From the NCBI RefSeq assembly GCF_016798245.1, contig NZ_JAEUZA010000004.1, positions 1-64,000 on the forward strand: 64,000 nucleotides of DNA, given 5' to 3'. Source of the DNA: Alkalicoccobacillus gibsonii. GTDB lineage: Bacteria; Bacillota; Bacilli; Bacillales; Bacillaceae_D. The translations under genes and the position numbers were made by a program. The notes under the pieces were generated by a model that did not search any database, was not told where the DNA came from, and saw only the letters and a program-made list of their open reading frames with translations. Positions 1-7,791 of this stretch are shown piece by piece (position 1 is the stretch's first letter; every line of letters begins with the position of its first letter).

Positions 1-46
1 GGCCTTTGAGGCCAAGGCCGGTAAGAGAGGCTTCCAGCCGCAGAGC

Positions 47-80
47 AAACCACCAGTTCACACTGGTGGTTTTGATTTTT
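47..80 (+). terminator. Hairpin terminator at window edge
   Basis: A perfect 10-bp stem (47-56 with 63-72) closes a six-base loop and is followed by a T-rich tract. It ends whatever transcript enters from the left. No gene is recognisable in bases 1-46. Confidence 0.7.
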
Positions 81-202
81 ATAGAATATAGGTATACTAA
101 TAAGGGGAAATAGTGGTCAACCCCTGCGATTTTTCATATAATAACAAGAATACCTCTACTTATAGAGGGAAAAATAATCATACAATTTCATGGAGGCTTA
201 TC

Positions 203-778
203 ATGATACGGTTTGCAACCGAGAATGAGAATGAAGAAGATATACGACAGATTAATGAGTTAACGTACTCTATTTTAGAAACGATGGATCTTGAATTTAT
301 TCAACAAACACCAAAAGAGACGTTTCTAACATTTCTTGCTACATTGTTTGAAAAAGAAGGGAATCGATTTAGCTACCACAACTTTTTATTAAGTGAATTA
401 GAAGGTAGAATTGCTGCAATCGCTATTGTTTATCATTACGAAGATGCAGTGTACTACGATCATCAATTAAGCAGTGAAATCGCTGCGTTTTTTAAGATTC
501 AGACACCGGTTATTCAATTAGAGGCAAAACCAGATGAATATTATCTTGATTCAATTGCTGTAGCAGAAGATTTTCGTAATCAGAAGATCGGAACGATGCT
601 TTTAGAAGCGGTTGAAGAAGAAGCCTATGACAAGGGATATCAAAAACTGTCATTAAACGTGGAACACTCGAATAATCGAGCAAAACGCTTGTATGAACGC
701 TTTGAATTTACTGAACTCGAACAGTTTGATTTATATGATCACCCATATTATCATATGGTAAAACATCTAATTGGCTAA
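203..778 (+). CDS. GNAT family N-acetyltransferase
   Basis: Predicted cytosolic acetyl-CoA-dependent acyltransferase of 191 residues, the usual size for a single GNAT domain. The acetyl-CoA-binding region is visible around residues 147-160 (IAVAEDFRNQKIGTMLLE, the Q/R-x-x-G-x-G/A type loop), and the C-terminal half has the typical N-x-x-A-x-x-L-Y-E-R-F-E-F pattern that closes the fold. The reading frame is open from 113, but ATG 203 is chosen because TGGAGG lies eight bases before it. The substrate cannot be told. It precedes a methyltransferase gene by 46 bp on the same strand and may be cotranscribed with it. Confidence 0.85.
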   Translation: MIRFATENENEEDIRQINELTYSILETMDLEFIQQTPKETFLTFLATLFEKEGNRFSYHNFLLSELEGRIAAIAIVYHYEDAVYYDHQLSSEIAAFFKIQTPVIQLEAKPDEYYLDSIAVAEDFRNQKIGTMLLEAVEEEAYDKGYQKLSLNVEHSNNRAKRLYERFEFTELEQFDLYDHPYYHMVKHLIG

Positions 779-824
779 CGAATTGCTTATGAGTTAGATG
801 GAAAGTGTGGACTGACGAAGTACT

Positions 825-1595
825 ATGACTACAAACAATCAAAATCAAGAGGCTTGGAACAATGAATCCTATCAAGCTTGGGTCAAGCGATTTGGTGTTC
901 CGACTGAAGCTGCACAAAAGTTAAAAGCTCACCCAGAAAAGCCTTTAATTACATTATTACCCCACTTTGGTGAGGTCGCTGGCAAACGAATCATGAATCT
1001 AATGGGTTCTAATGGAACAAAGGCAGTACCACTAGCGCTTCTTGGAGCGGATGTTTCGGTTGCTGACTTTTCCCCAGGAAATAAGCGTTATGCGATGGAA
1101 CTAGCGGAAGCATCGGGTATATCAATCTCCTATGTATTAGGTGACGTGCTCGAGTTACAGTTAGGCGATCAACCACCTTATGATCTTGTTTTTGCCGAGA
1201 TGGGCATTCTACATTATTTTAAAGATTTGGGTCCTTTCTTTCAAATGATCTATTCTTTGCTCGATGAAGGTGGACAATGTGTCATTCGAGATTTTCACCC
1301 AGTTTCCACAAAGCTTATTACATCAAAAGGAACAACAGCTAAGATTCGTAAGCATAAAGTAAATGGAGATTATTTTGATTCCTCGCTTTATGAACAAAAC
1401 GTTTCTTTCTCAAAGTTTGATACAGAGACAACATCTACGGTATTACTTAGAAAGTGGACGCTGGGAGAAATCGTCACGGCCACTGCCAATTCAGGTTTAA
1501 TCGTAAGCGAGTTAATAGAAGAACCTAATCTATCAAGTGATGTCTTTGATAAAGGTATTCCAAAAACATTTGTATTAAAAGCAGTTAAGCCATAA
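825..1595 (+). CDS. Class I SAM-dependent methyltransferase
   Basis: Putative S-adenosylmethionine-dependent methyltransferase of 256 residues with an unknown acceptor. A Rossmann-type core is visible: motif I region IMNLMGSNGTKAVPLALLGADVSVAD (about residues 56-81, with the acidic end of strand 2), YDLVFAEMGILHYF (strand 4), and a later EGGQCVIRDFHP segment (strand 5). The first 40 residues (AWNNESYQAWVKRFG) match the start of many Bacillus methyltransferases of this type. It follows the GNAT gene by 46 bp and ends just before a strong terminator, so the two form a likely two-gene unit. The ribosome binding site is weak. Confidence 0.82.
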   Translation: MTTNNQNQEAWNNESYQAWVKRFGVPTEAAQKLKAHPEKPLITLLPHFGEVAGKRIMNLMGSNGTKAVPLALLGADVSVADFSPGNKRYAMELAEASGISISYVLGDVLELQLGDQPPYDLVFAEMGILHYFKDLGPFFQMIYSLLDEGGQCVIRDFHPVSTKLITSKGTTAKIRKHKVNGDYFDSSLYEQNVSFSKFDTETTSTVLLRKWTLGEIVTATANSGLIVSELIEEPNLSSDVFDKGIPKTFVLKAVKP

Positions 1596-1616
1596 TAAAA
1601 AATGAACGTAAAATTT

Positions 1617-1653
1617 GACTGATGATCCTTAGGTAGGGTCATCAGTCTTTTAT
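1617..1653 (+). terminator. Rho-independent terminator
   Basis: A 13-bp stem with one G-T pair (1617-1629 with 1635-1647) and a T-rich tail directly follow the methyltransferase gene. Confidence 0.85.
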
Positions 1654-1725
1654 ATTTTCATCTATTAAAATGAAATTCCCAATGAGGATGATTCGTAATT
1701 AAAGATTTTAACGACTCTTTACCCA

Positions 1726-1884
1726 CTAAGACGGTCTCTTGTTTAATGTAGCATATACCTGTTCCACTTCAGACAATGTAAGCTTGTAAAGCTGCTGCCC
1801 ATCCTTTTTATAAATGTGATGCTTAAGCAGTTTACTAATTAATTGTTGTTTGCGAATATCAACAGCATCTTCTAGTCTACCCAC
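1726..1884 (-). CDS. Small FbpA-family (Fur-regulated basic protein) protein
   Basis: A 52-residue protein read leftward from GTG 1884, with an ideal AAAGGAGG ribosome binding site seven bases upstream. The core (LISKLLKHHIYKKDGQQLYK followed by LTLSEVEQVY) has the pattern of the FbpA family, whose B. subtilis members are small proteins made under iron limitation, some of them helping the sRNA FsrA. The assignment rests on the pattern K-L-L-x-x-x-I-Y-K-x-x-D-G-x-Q-L-Y-x-L-T-L-x-E. No clear Fur box is visible upstream, so iron control is not shown. A second member of this family lies at 9845-10033. Confidence 0.75.
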   Translation of the reverse strand: MGRLEDAVDIRKQQLISKLLKHHIYKKDGQQLYKLTLSEVEQVYATLNKRPS

Positions 1885-2057
1885 TTATGCGCCTCCTTTT
1901 ATCCTTGAATTTGACCTGGTTCATTATAATATGTACACTATAAACAATCTATTCCTATCAGTCAAGTAAGGATTAAAAAGGTGGACATTTTTCTGTGTAT
2001 TCTGTAATCTGTTAAGAATACATGGAGGAGTTAGAGAGAGAAGGAGAGATACAGCGT

Positions 2058-3239
2058 ATGAGCATTGAACTAATTGAAAAGCTAAAAGCAGAAAAACAAC
2101 AGGTGATTGATTGGAGAAGGTACTTGCATCAATACCCTGAGTTATCTTTCCAAGAGTCTAAAACATCAGCTTATATCGCTGAAACTCTAAAGGGATTTGG
2201 GCTTGAAGTTAAGACCAATGTTGGTGGGAATGGATTATTAGCGTATGTTCGAGGCGATCAAGATGGACCAACTATTGCACTTAGAGCAGACTTTGATGCC
2301 TTGCCGATTAATGAGTTAAATGACGTTCCTTATAAATCAACGGTAGAAAATGTGATGCACGCATGCGGTCACGATGGTCACACAGCCGCTCTTTTAGGTG
2401 TTGCTAAAGTATTATCAACGGTTCAAGATCAATTAAAAGGAACAGTGGTACTCATCTTCCAACATGCAGAAGAGCTATTACCAGGCGGTGCTAAATCAAT
2501 GATCGAGGCAGGAGCACTTGATGGTGTTGATAAAGTATTTGGGGCACATGTCTCTTCTGACATTCCTTTAGGAAAAGTGGCTATTCGAGAGGGTGCAATT
2601 ATGGCTGCTGCAGATTCCTTTTCCATACGTATTCAAGGAAAAGGAGGACATGGTGCTAAGCCACATACGACGGTTGACTCGGTGACCGTTGGAAGTCAAT
2701 TAGTTACCCATCTTCAACAGATCGTAAGCAGACGCGTTAATCCAATTGATCCAGCTGTTGTAACAGTAGGTGTATTTCAAGCGGGTACAGCCTTTAATGT
2801 GATTGCGGATTCAGCTGAAATTAAAGGAACCGTGAGAACCTATAATCCTGACACAAGAACATTTATTGAAAGTGAGATGAATCACATCGTGAGCGGAGTA
2901 TGTCAAGCTTCTCATGCAGACTATACGATTGATTACCAAAAGGGCTACCCTGCTGTAGTAAATCACGCTGACGAAACAGCTATGGTTCGCTCAATCGCAA
3001 GTACACATTTAGGTGAGGATGTACCGGTTGTGGTTGCTCCTTCATTAGGTGGGGAAGATTTTGCATACTATCTAGAGCAAAAACCAGGTGTGTTCTTCCA
3101 TGTCGGAGGAAGAACAGATGACGTGTCAACTCAGTTTCCGCATCACCATCCGCGCTTTGATTTTGACGAAGAATCGTTACATATGATCGGCAAAATGTTT
3201 TTGGCCATCGTAACCGAATATATCGGATTTGAAGAATAA
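2058..3239 (+). CDS. M20 family metallopeptidase / amidohydrolase
   Basis: Predicted zinc- or manganese-dependent amidohydrolase of the M20D group (N-acyl-amino acid or hippurate hydrolase type), 393 residues. Metal-binding and catalytic segments are visible: ALRADFDALPI near residue 80, MHACGHDGHTAALLG near 100-115, FQHAEELLPGGA near 135-145, the dimerisation-domain GKGGHGAKPH near 195, and the C-terminal LGGEDFAYYL. The frame is open back to 2022, but ATG 2058 follows AAGGAGA at good spacing and gives the family-like N-terminus. It is probably a monocistronic gene closed by a strong hairpin at 3241. The exact acyl substrate is not evident. Confidence 0.88.
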   Translation: MSIELIEKLKAEKQQVIDWRRYLHQYPELSFQESKTSAYIAETLKGFGLEVKTNVGGNGLLAYVRGDQDGPTIALRADFDALPINELNDVPYKSTVENVMHACGHDGHTAALLGVAKVLSTVQDQLKGTVVLIFQHAEELLPGGAKSMIEAGALDGVDKVFGAHVSSDIPLGKVAIREGAIMAAADSFSIRIQGKGGHGAKPHTTVDSVTVGSQLVTHLQQIVSRRVNPIDPAVVTVGVFQAGTAFNVIADSAEIKGTVRTYNPDTRTFIESEMNHIVSGVCQASHADYTIDYQKGYPAVVNHADETAMVRSIASTHLGEDVPVVVAPSLGGEDFAYYLEQKPGVFFHVGGRTDDVSTQFPHHHPRFDFDEESLHMIGKMFLAIVTEYIGFEE

Positions 3240-3240
3240 G

Positions 3241-3291
3241 AAAAAAGAACGACTCTAACCATGTTTATTTGGTAGAGTCGTTCTTTTTTGC
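3241..3291 (+). terminator. Bidirectional terminator
   Basis: A long stem of about 18 bp (AAAAAAGAACGACTCTAACC and its complement), A-rich before and T-rich after, can end transcription from both directions. Confidence 0.88.
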
Positions 3292-3414
3292 GATCATTAA
3301 CCAGACATATGCATTCAATGGCTTAAACGTAACAGAAAAACCAGTTGATTCTGCTATATCAGAGAGGATGGGCAGCGTCGTATATAATTGAATGAATTGA
3401 AAATCTTCCCTCAA
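3265..3414 (-). pseudogene. Possible remnant of a methyltransferase-like gene (C-terminal end)
   Basis: On the minus strand a frame of about 49 codons reads LREDFQFIQLYTTLPILSDI, then AESTGFSVTFKPLNAYVWLM, then IAKK. This looks like the C-terminal helix and last two strands of a class I methyltransferase. There is no ribosome binding site or convincing start (only a TTG), the upstream region is the promoter area of the next gene, and the frame ends inside a terminator stem. I infer a decayed fragment; a chance open frame is the main alternative. Confidence 0.3.
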
Positions 3415-3492
3415 AAATTTGTCTAAATGTCACATGTAAGCTCGTAAGCTCTGTTATACTAAAAGCAAAGTATAATGGGAGGAATTGAAATC

Positions 3493-4464
3493 ATGCCAAA
3501 AGTCATTGTATACAGTCACGTTCCCGAAGATGTACTTGCCTGTCTAAAGGAAACATTTGAGGTAACCTATTATGAAAAACTAACGGATGATAATTACTCT
3601 GAATTTATGAAAGAGCTTACAGAAGCAGAGGGAGTTCTTGGTTCTGGATTAAAGGTTGATCGCGAATTACTTGAGAAAGCTCCCAAACTATCTGTTGTTT
3701 GTAACATAACAGTAGGATACGACAACCTTGTGTTAAATGACTTAAATGAATTTGGTGTGTTAGCAACCAATACACCAGAAGTACTTGACGACACAGTGGC
3801 GGATACGATGATGTCATTAATTCTTGCTACAAGAAGAAGAATTGTTGAACTCGATCATCTTGTGAAGAGTGGGGATTGGAAGGCATCGGTTACTCCTGAC
3901 CTTTTTGGGTTCGATGTTCATCACAAGAAGCTTGGAATTATCGGAATGGGAAGAGTAGGACAAACCTTAGCCAAACGAGCAGCTGCAGGCTTTGATATGG
4001 AGATTCTTTATCATAATCGGTCAAGAAACCAATGGGCTGAGGATACATATGGTGCGACATACTGTTCTTTAGAAGAACTATTAAAAGAATCAGACATCGT
4101 GTGCCTGCTAACACCTTTAACAAAGGAAACACTTGATCTCATGGGGAAAGAGCAATTTTCTTTAATGAAAAAAGACGCTGTTTTTGTGAATGGCTCGAGA
4201 GGTCAAACGGTTGATGAAGAAGCTCTATTTCATGCATTAGAAAACGGAGAGATCTATGCTGCGGGTCTAGATGTTTTCAGAGAAGAGCCAGTTCCTGCAG
4301 ACCATCCACTACTTAAGCTGAAAAATGTGGTTTCGCTGCCTCATATTGGTTCAGCTACTTTGGAAACAAGAAACAAAATGGCTAAGTTAGCTGCCGATAA
4401 CTTAGTAGCGACGCTTACCGGCAAGGATCCACTGACACCAATTAATCCAGAGGTACGGTCTTAA
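3493..4464 (+). CDS. D-2-hydroxyacid dehydrogenase (glyoxylate/hydroxypyruvate reductase type)
   Basis: NAD(P)-dependent dehydrogenase of 323 residues that should reduce 2-oxoacids such as glyoxylate or hydroxypyruvate, or oxidise the matching D-2-hydroxyacids, in the cytosol. Visible features are the Rossmann motif LGIIGMGRVGQTLAKRAA (about residues 149-166), VNGSRGQTVDE with the substrate-binding arginine near residue 234, and the catalytic histidine in SLPHIGSAT near 283. Length and layout match the B. subtilis YvcT / GyaR group. ATG 3493 is preferred over the upstream in-frame ATG 3475 because GGGAGG sits just before it. It stands alone between the M20 gene and the ctaB leader. Confidence 0.88.
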   Translation: MPKVIVYSHVPEDVLACLKETFEVTYYEKLTDDNYSEFMKELTEAEGVLGSGLKVDRELLEKAPKLSVVCNITVGYDNLVLNDLNEFGVLATNTPEVLDDTVADTMMSLILATRRRIVELDHLVKSGDWKASVTPDLFGFDVHHKKLGIIGMGRVGQTLAKRAAAGFDMEILYHNRSRNQWAEDTYGATYCSLEELLKESDIVCLLTPLTKETLDLMGKEQFSLMKKDAVFVNGSRGQTVDEEALFHALENGEIYAAGLDVFREEPVPADHPLLKLKNVVSLPHIGSATLETRNKMAKLAADNLVATLTGKDPLTPINPEVRS

Positions 4465-4565
4465 ATTTACTTAAGCAGTGAGGCATAAACTCTTGCATTC
4501 ACTACAAATGAGAGTATAATACATTTGGCAAGTGAATACTTTCACAACTGCAGGTAGAATCTTGT

Positions 4566-4599
4566 CAAAAAGTAGTCACAAAGGTATGACAGCTTTTTG
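4566..4599 (+). terminator. Weak hairpin, possible terminator of the dehydrogenase gene
   Basis: CAAAAAG pairs with CTTTTTG, with four of six further pairs inside (AGTCA/TGACA region). The U tail is part of the stem itself, so termination strength is uncertain. Confidence 0.35.
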
Positions 4600-4623
4600 G
4601 ATTGTAGAATTGGAATCTGTTAT

Positions 4624-4651
4624 TTGCAAGGGTTTATGTTAGACTTAATAA
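4624..4651 (+). promoter_or_regulatory. Candidate sigma-A promoter of ctaB
   Basis: TTGCAA (4624-4629), a 16-bp spacer and TAATAA (4646-4651). It would start a leader RNA of roughly 110 bases before the ctaB start codon. This is based on sequence match only. Confidence 0.4.
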
Positions 4652-4667
4652 ATGAGCCAGGCGATTA

Positions 4668-4706
4668 AAAAAAGTGTCATGAAGGTAAGCTGTAAGACTC
4701 TTTTTT
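4668..4706 (+). promoter_or_regulatory. Terminator-like hairpin in the ctaB leader
   Basis: AAAAAAGTGTC (4668-4678) pairs with GACTCTTTTTT (4696-4706) with one mismatch, and the T run forms the 3' end, as in an intrinsic terminator. It lies downstream of the candidate promoter and upstream of ctaB. A flanking pair AGCCAG (4655-4660) / CTGGCT (4727-4732) could enclose it. This arrangement suggests leader control of ctaB, but that is inference. Confidence 0.45.
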
Positions 4707-4768
4707 GAAAAAATCAGTGGCTTGATCTGGCTAACATGCAGATCTTTATACTGAGAGAGGAGTCCCAA

Positions 4769-5710
4769 ATGAAAAGTGTGAAGTTAGAAAAGACAGTTGA
4801 ACAGACAACTTCAGTTTCAAATGTATCCTATTACGCGGATATTCTCTTTGAAACCATTAAAACTGGAATTATAAAGTCAAATGTACTCGCTATGGTTGCG
4901 GGACTTTGTTTTGCTTTATTTATACATGGAGAAACACTTCTTACCCACATGGGGTCTATTATTCTAGCATTAGTAGGTAGTTCGCTAGTTATTGGTGCGG
5001 CAGGTACATTTAACAATTTGTATGACCGCGATATAGATGCAAAGATGGAGAGAACAAAGAAACGGCCGACTGTTACTGGCGCTATTTCAACGAAAGCTGG
5101 ACTTATTTTAGGTTCTTCCTTTGCAGTGGCGGGGACAGTATTACTTGCATTTGCTAGTCCGTTAGCAGCACTACTTGGGTTTTTAGGGTTATTCCTTTAT
5201 ACTGTACCTTATACGATTTGGACTAAGCGAAGCACGATTTATAATACAGAGGTAGGAAGCTTATCTGGAGCGGTTCCTCCATTAATTGGTTGGGCTGCAG
5301 TATCGTCTGATATTTATCATCCAGCAGCTATTGGATTATTTGTACTAATGCTCATTTGGCAAATGCCGCATTTTTATGCGATTGCGATCCGTAAGCTTGA
5401 AGATTACCGAGCTGCAGATGTACCGATGTTACCAGTCGTAAAAGGTATCAAGCGTACAAAAATTCAAACGCTTGTTTATTTAGTTGTGTTACTTGCTTCT
5501 TCTGCACTCTTCTTCCCATTCAGTAAAACAATTGCTATTACTGCGTTTGTTTTAACACTAGGTTGGATGATTCTTGGCCTAGCTGGATATAAAAAGATGA
5601 GTGACTATAAGTGGGCAACGGCTATGTTTATTTATTCTCTTAATCATATTACGATACTCTTTGCATTAATCATTGGGTATTCGCTTATCCTAATGTATGT
5701 AAATGGTTAA
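4769..5710 (+). CDS. ctaB: Protoheme IX farnesyltransferase (heme O synthase)
   Basis: Integral membrane prenyltransferase of the UbiA superfamily that attaches a farnesyl group to heme B, giving heme O for terminal oxidases. The 313 residues and about nine hydrophobic segments fit CtaB. The first aspartate-rich motif is NNLYDRDIDAKMERT (about residues 86-100), and the second is the conserved KLEDYRAADVPMLPVVKG near 207-225. ATG 4769 is used rather than 4736 because GAGAGGAG precedes it at good spacing. ctaA, often nearby in Bacillus, is not in this window. The gene is preceded by a hairpin-rich leader and followed by a terminator. Confidence 0.92.
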   Translation: MKSVKLEKTVEQTTSVSNVSYYADILFETIKTGIIKSNVLAMVAGLCFALFIHGETLLTHMGSIILALVGSSLVIGAAGTFNNLYDRDIDAKMERTKKRPTVTGAISTKAGLILGSSFAVAGTVLLAFASPLAALLGFLGLFLYTVPYTIWTKRSTIYNTEVGSLSGAVPPLIGWAAVSSDIYHPAAIGLFVLMLIWQMPHFYAIAIRKLEDYRAADVPMLPVVKGIKRTKIQTLVYLVVLLASSALFFPFSKTIAITAFVLTLGWMILGLAGYKKMSDYKWATAMFIYSLNHITILFALIIGYSLILMYVNG

Positions 5711-5716
5711 TCTCTT

Positions 5717-5750
5717 CCTGTTCCGCTCATAGCAGCGGAACAGGCTTTCA
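5717..5750 (+). terminator. Rho-independent terminator after ctaB
   Basis: A perfect 11-bp GC-rich stem (CCTGTTCCGCT with its complement) is followed by a short T-rich stretch. Confidence 0.75.
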
Positions 5751-5800
5751 TGTTTCATCAACCTCATATAGATGAATTTTACTGAAAAGGGGACCTCAAG

Positions 5801-6322
5801 TTGGATAACTTACTCCTCATTCCAATTGTACTTGCTTTTGTCATGGGTGGAATTGCATTGCTAGTGCGAATGAAAGCAGCGAAAAAGCCCGTTTCTTTAA
5901 AGAAAATTATCTTACCACCTATTTTTATGTCTACTGGTTTTTTAATGTTTCTATATGAACCAACTAGACCTGATTCTTTGCAAGTCGCGGAAGCGCTTGC
6001 AGTTGGAATGTTATTTTCAATCCTCCTTATCGTGACGTCAAAGTTTGAGATAAGAGATGGTCATATATATTTACAGCGTTCAAAAGCGTTTATGTTTATA
6101 TTAATGGGGTTATTGGTCATACGAATTGCGGTTCGTGCGTTTCTTGGTCAAAGTATTAATCCCGAAGAACTATCGGGGATGTTTTTCCTTTTAGCTTATG
6201 GGATGATTCTTCCTTGGAGGATTGCTATGTTATTTTCATATCGTCGAGTTGAAAAACAACTACATGATCCGGAACATGAATCCATCATAACTGTGAATCA
6301 GGAGCCTGCTCCGAATAAGTAG
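5801..6322 (+). CDS. CcdC family (DUF1453) membrane protein
   Basis: A 173-residue polytopic membrane protein resembling CcdC/YneJ of B. subtilis, a protein named for its link to cytochrome c maturation though it is not essential for it. Five or six hydrophobic helices are visible, together with family-like segments VRMKAAKKPVSLKKIILPP near residue 23 and AYGMILPWRIAML near 143. Translation starts at TTG 5801 after AAAAGGGGA. A terminator hairpin overlaps the stop codon. Its position after ctaB agrees loosely with a respiratory role, but no reaction can be assigned. Confidence 0.78.
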   Translation: MDNLLLIPIVLAFVMGGIALLVRMKAAKKPVSLKKIILPPIFMSTGFLMFLYEPTRPDSLQVAEALAVGMLFSILLIVTSKFEIRDGHIYLQRSKAFMFILMGLLVIRIAVRAFLGQSINPEELSGMFFLLAYGMILPWRIAMLFSYRRVEKQLHDPEHESIITVNQEPAPNK

Positions 6323-6338
6323 GACAGGCTTTTTTGTT
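6302..6338 (+). terminator. Terminator overlapping the ccdC-like stop codon
   Basis: AGCCTGCTCC (6303-6312) pairs with GGACAGGCT (6322-6330) with one mismatch and is followed by six T residues. The stem begins inside the last codons of the gene. Confidence 0.75.
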
Positions 6339-6397
6339 TCTAGGGTTAAAGTATTTGACCCGATCTTACATATAAAAAATTGAAAAGGAGTGCTTTG

Positions 6398-6778
6398 ATG
6401 TATAATATGTTCTATCAATCTCATGCTGGTTCTTGGGCTATTATGATTCTTTTATTTCTACTTGCTTACTTCCTTTTTCGCTGGGGAAAGCCGAAGGGAT
6501 CTAAAATTGTCTACATGATTGTGCGATTATTCTATGTAATTATGCTTGCATCAGGAATCGGACTATTAGTACTACGGTTCGGTAATTATAACAATTTTGG
6601 TGACTTTGTATCAGCAAATTGGAGCTTCCTAATCAAAGGTGTATTAGCGATCATGCTAATCGGGATCATGGAAGTCATCATGGGCAAAACAAAGCGTGTT
6701 GAACAAACAGGATCGGTTTGGATTGTTTTTATCGTTCTAACAGCAGTGGTTGTCACTTTAGGCTACTTAAAATTATAA
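6398..6778 (+). CDS. YisL family (DUF1516) membrane protein
   Basis: A 126-residue protein with four hydrophobic segments, similar in length and pattern to B. subtilis YisL, whose function is unknown. Family-like stretches include YFLFRWGKPKGSKIVYMIVR and LIKGVLAIMLIGIMEVIMGK. ATG 6398 is selected because AAGGAG lies eight bases upstream; the frame is open from 6380. It stands alone with its own terminator. Confidence 0.78.
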   Translation: MYNMFYQSHAGSWAIMILLFLLAYFLFRWGKPKGSKIVYMIVRLFYVIMLASGIGLLVLRFGNYNNFGDFVSANWSFLIKGVLAIMLIGIMEVIMGKTKRVEQTGSVWIVFIVLTAVVVTLGYLKL

Positions 6779-6803
6779 GAGTCGAAGAGTTGAATGATAT
6801 GTC

Positions 6804-6845
6804 ATAGCGAACCTTCAAATCATATGAAGGTTCGCTATTTTTCGT
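6804..6845 (+). terminator. Rho-independent terminator
   Basis: A perfect 14-bp stem (6804-6817 with 6825-6838) followed by a T-rich tail closes the yisL-like gene. Confidence 0.88.
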
Positions 6846-7059
6846 TCATAACCCCATTAAATCTACACGTTTTGAAGTAAATAATGCTATGCTTAAATGA
6901 ATTCAAGCAGGATCTGTTCCCTGCTATTTGTTGTTCAAGGAATATGTTTCTGTTTTAACAACCTACATAAATGGGAAAATAAGCTGTATAGAGCATCACG
7001 AAGTACGTACATATTGCTTAAAAAGAATGTTCATTCACAAAAGAAATGGAGGAATCTGT

Positions 7060-7791
7060 ATGGATACGAATGTATCTTATCCACATATTTATTCACTAAG
7101 CGAAACATCTATGGTTGTTCAATTCGCAGATACAATTAATCCAGATACTCATCTGAGGATTTTGACCTTCATTGACCTTATAACGAGAAATCCGTTTCCC
7201 GGTTTTATTGAATGCGTCCCAAGTTATACAGGGGTTGCCATCTTTTATAAACCAACAGATGTATTGGCAAATGCACCAACAACACTTTTAAGCCCAAGTG
7301 ACTTGGTTCGTCAACAACTAGAAGAATACACTGCGGAAAGTGCGGAACACTCTGCATCAGTCTCACAGGAAACAATTGAGATACCGGTTTGCTACGATCT
7401 CTCCTTAGGTCCTGATTTGCAAGAAGTAGCAGAGCATAACAGCTTAACAATAGATGAAGTTATTCAAATTCACTCGGAAGGCGTTTATCAGGTGTATATG
7501 CTTGGATTCTCTCCTGGTTTCCCTTTCCTAGGGGGGATGGATGAGGCCATCGCAACTCCACGTAAGAAGCAGCCGCGGCTGACAATCCCTGCAGGATCTG
7601 TAGGAATTGCTGGAAAACAGACAGGTATCTATCCGATGCAAACACCTGGTGGATGGCAGTTGATTGGACAAACCCCTTTTAAGCTCTTTGATCTTAATCG
7701 AAATGAACCAAGCCTACTAAAGCCGGGTCACTTAATCCGATTCACTCCAATATCCTTAGAGGAATTCAATGAGTTAAAGGAGCGTGACTAA
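7060..7791 (+). CDS. pxpB: 5-oxoprolinase subunit PxpB (KipI-type)
   Basis: Subunit of the ATP-dependent 5-oxoprolinase PxpABC, which opens 5-oxo-L-proline to glutamate. In B. subtilis the same protein, KipI, also inhibits the sporulation kinase KinA. The 243 residues carry the family signature GFSPGFPFLGGMD (about 150-162) and TPGGWQLIGQTP (about 205-216). The frame is open from 6928, but ATG 7060 has an AAATGGAGG ribosome binding site and gives the normal N-terminus. The stop codon is directly followed by the pxpC ATG, so translation is probably coupled. It is the first gene of pxpBCA. Confidence 0.93.
   Translation: MDTNVSYPHIYSLSETSMVVQFADTINPDTHLRILTFIDLITRNPFPGFIECVPSYTGVAIFYKPTDVLANAPTTLLSPSDLVRQQLEEYTAESAEHSASVSQETIEIPVCYDLSLGPDLQEVAEHNSLTIDEVIQIHSEGVYQVYMLGFSPGFPFLGGMDEAIATPRKKQPRLTIPAGSVGIAGKQTGIYPMQTPGGWQLIGQTPFKLFDLNRNEPSLLKPGHLIRFTPISLEEFNELKERD

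Noticed and set aside
708-917. Minus-strand frame between the GNAT and methyltransferase genes
   Set aside because: It lies antisense to two real genes and has no ribosome binding site or recognisable product.
1885-2021. Search for a Fur box before the FbpA-like gene
   Set aside because: No sequence close to TGATAATNATTATCA was found in this stretch.
6905-6926. Small hairpin AGCAGG/CCTGCT upstream of pxpB
   Set aside because: Only six base pairs and no T run; not enough to call a regulatory element.
6897-7139. Plus-strand frame of 80 codons before pxpB
   Set aside because: It overlaps the pxpB start in another frame and lacks a ribosome binding site; pxpB ATG 7060 is clearly better.
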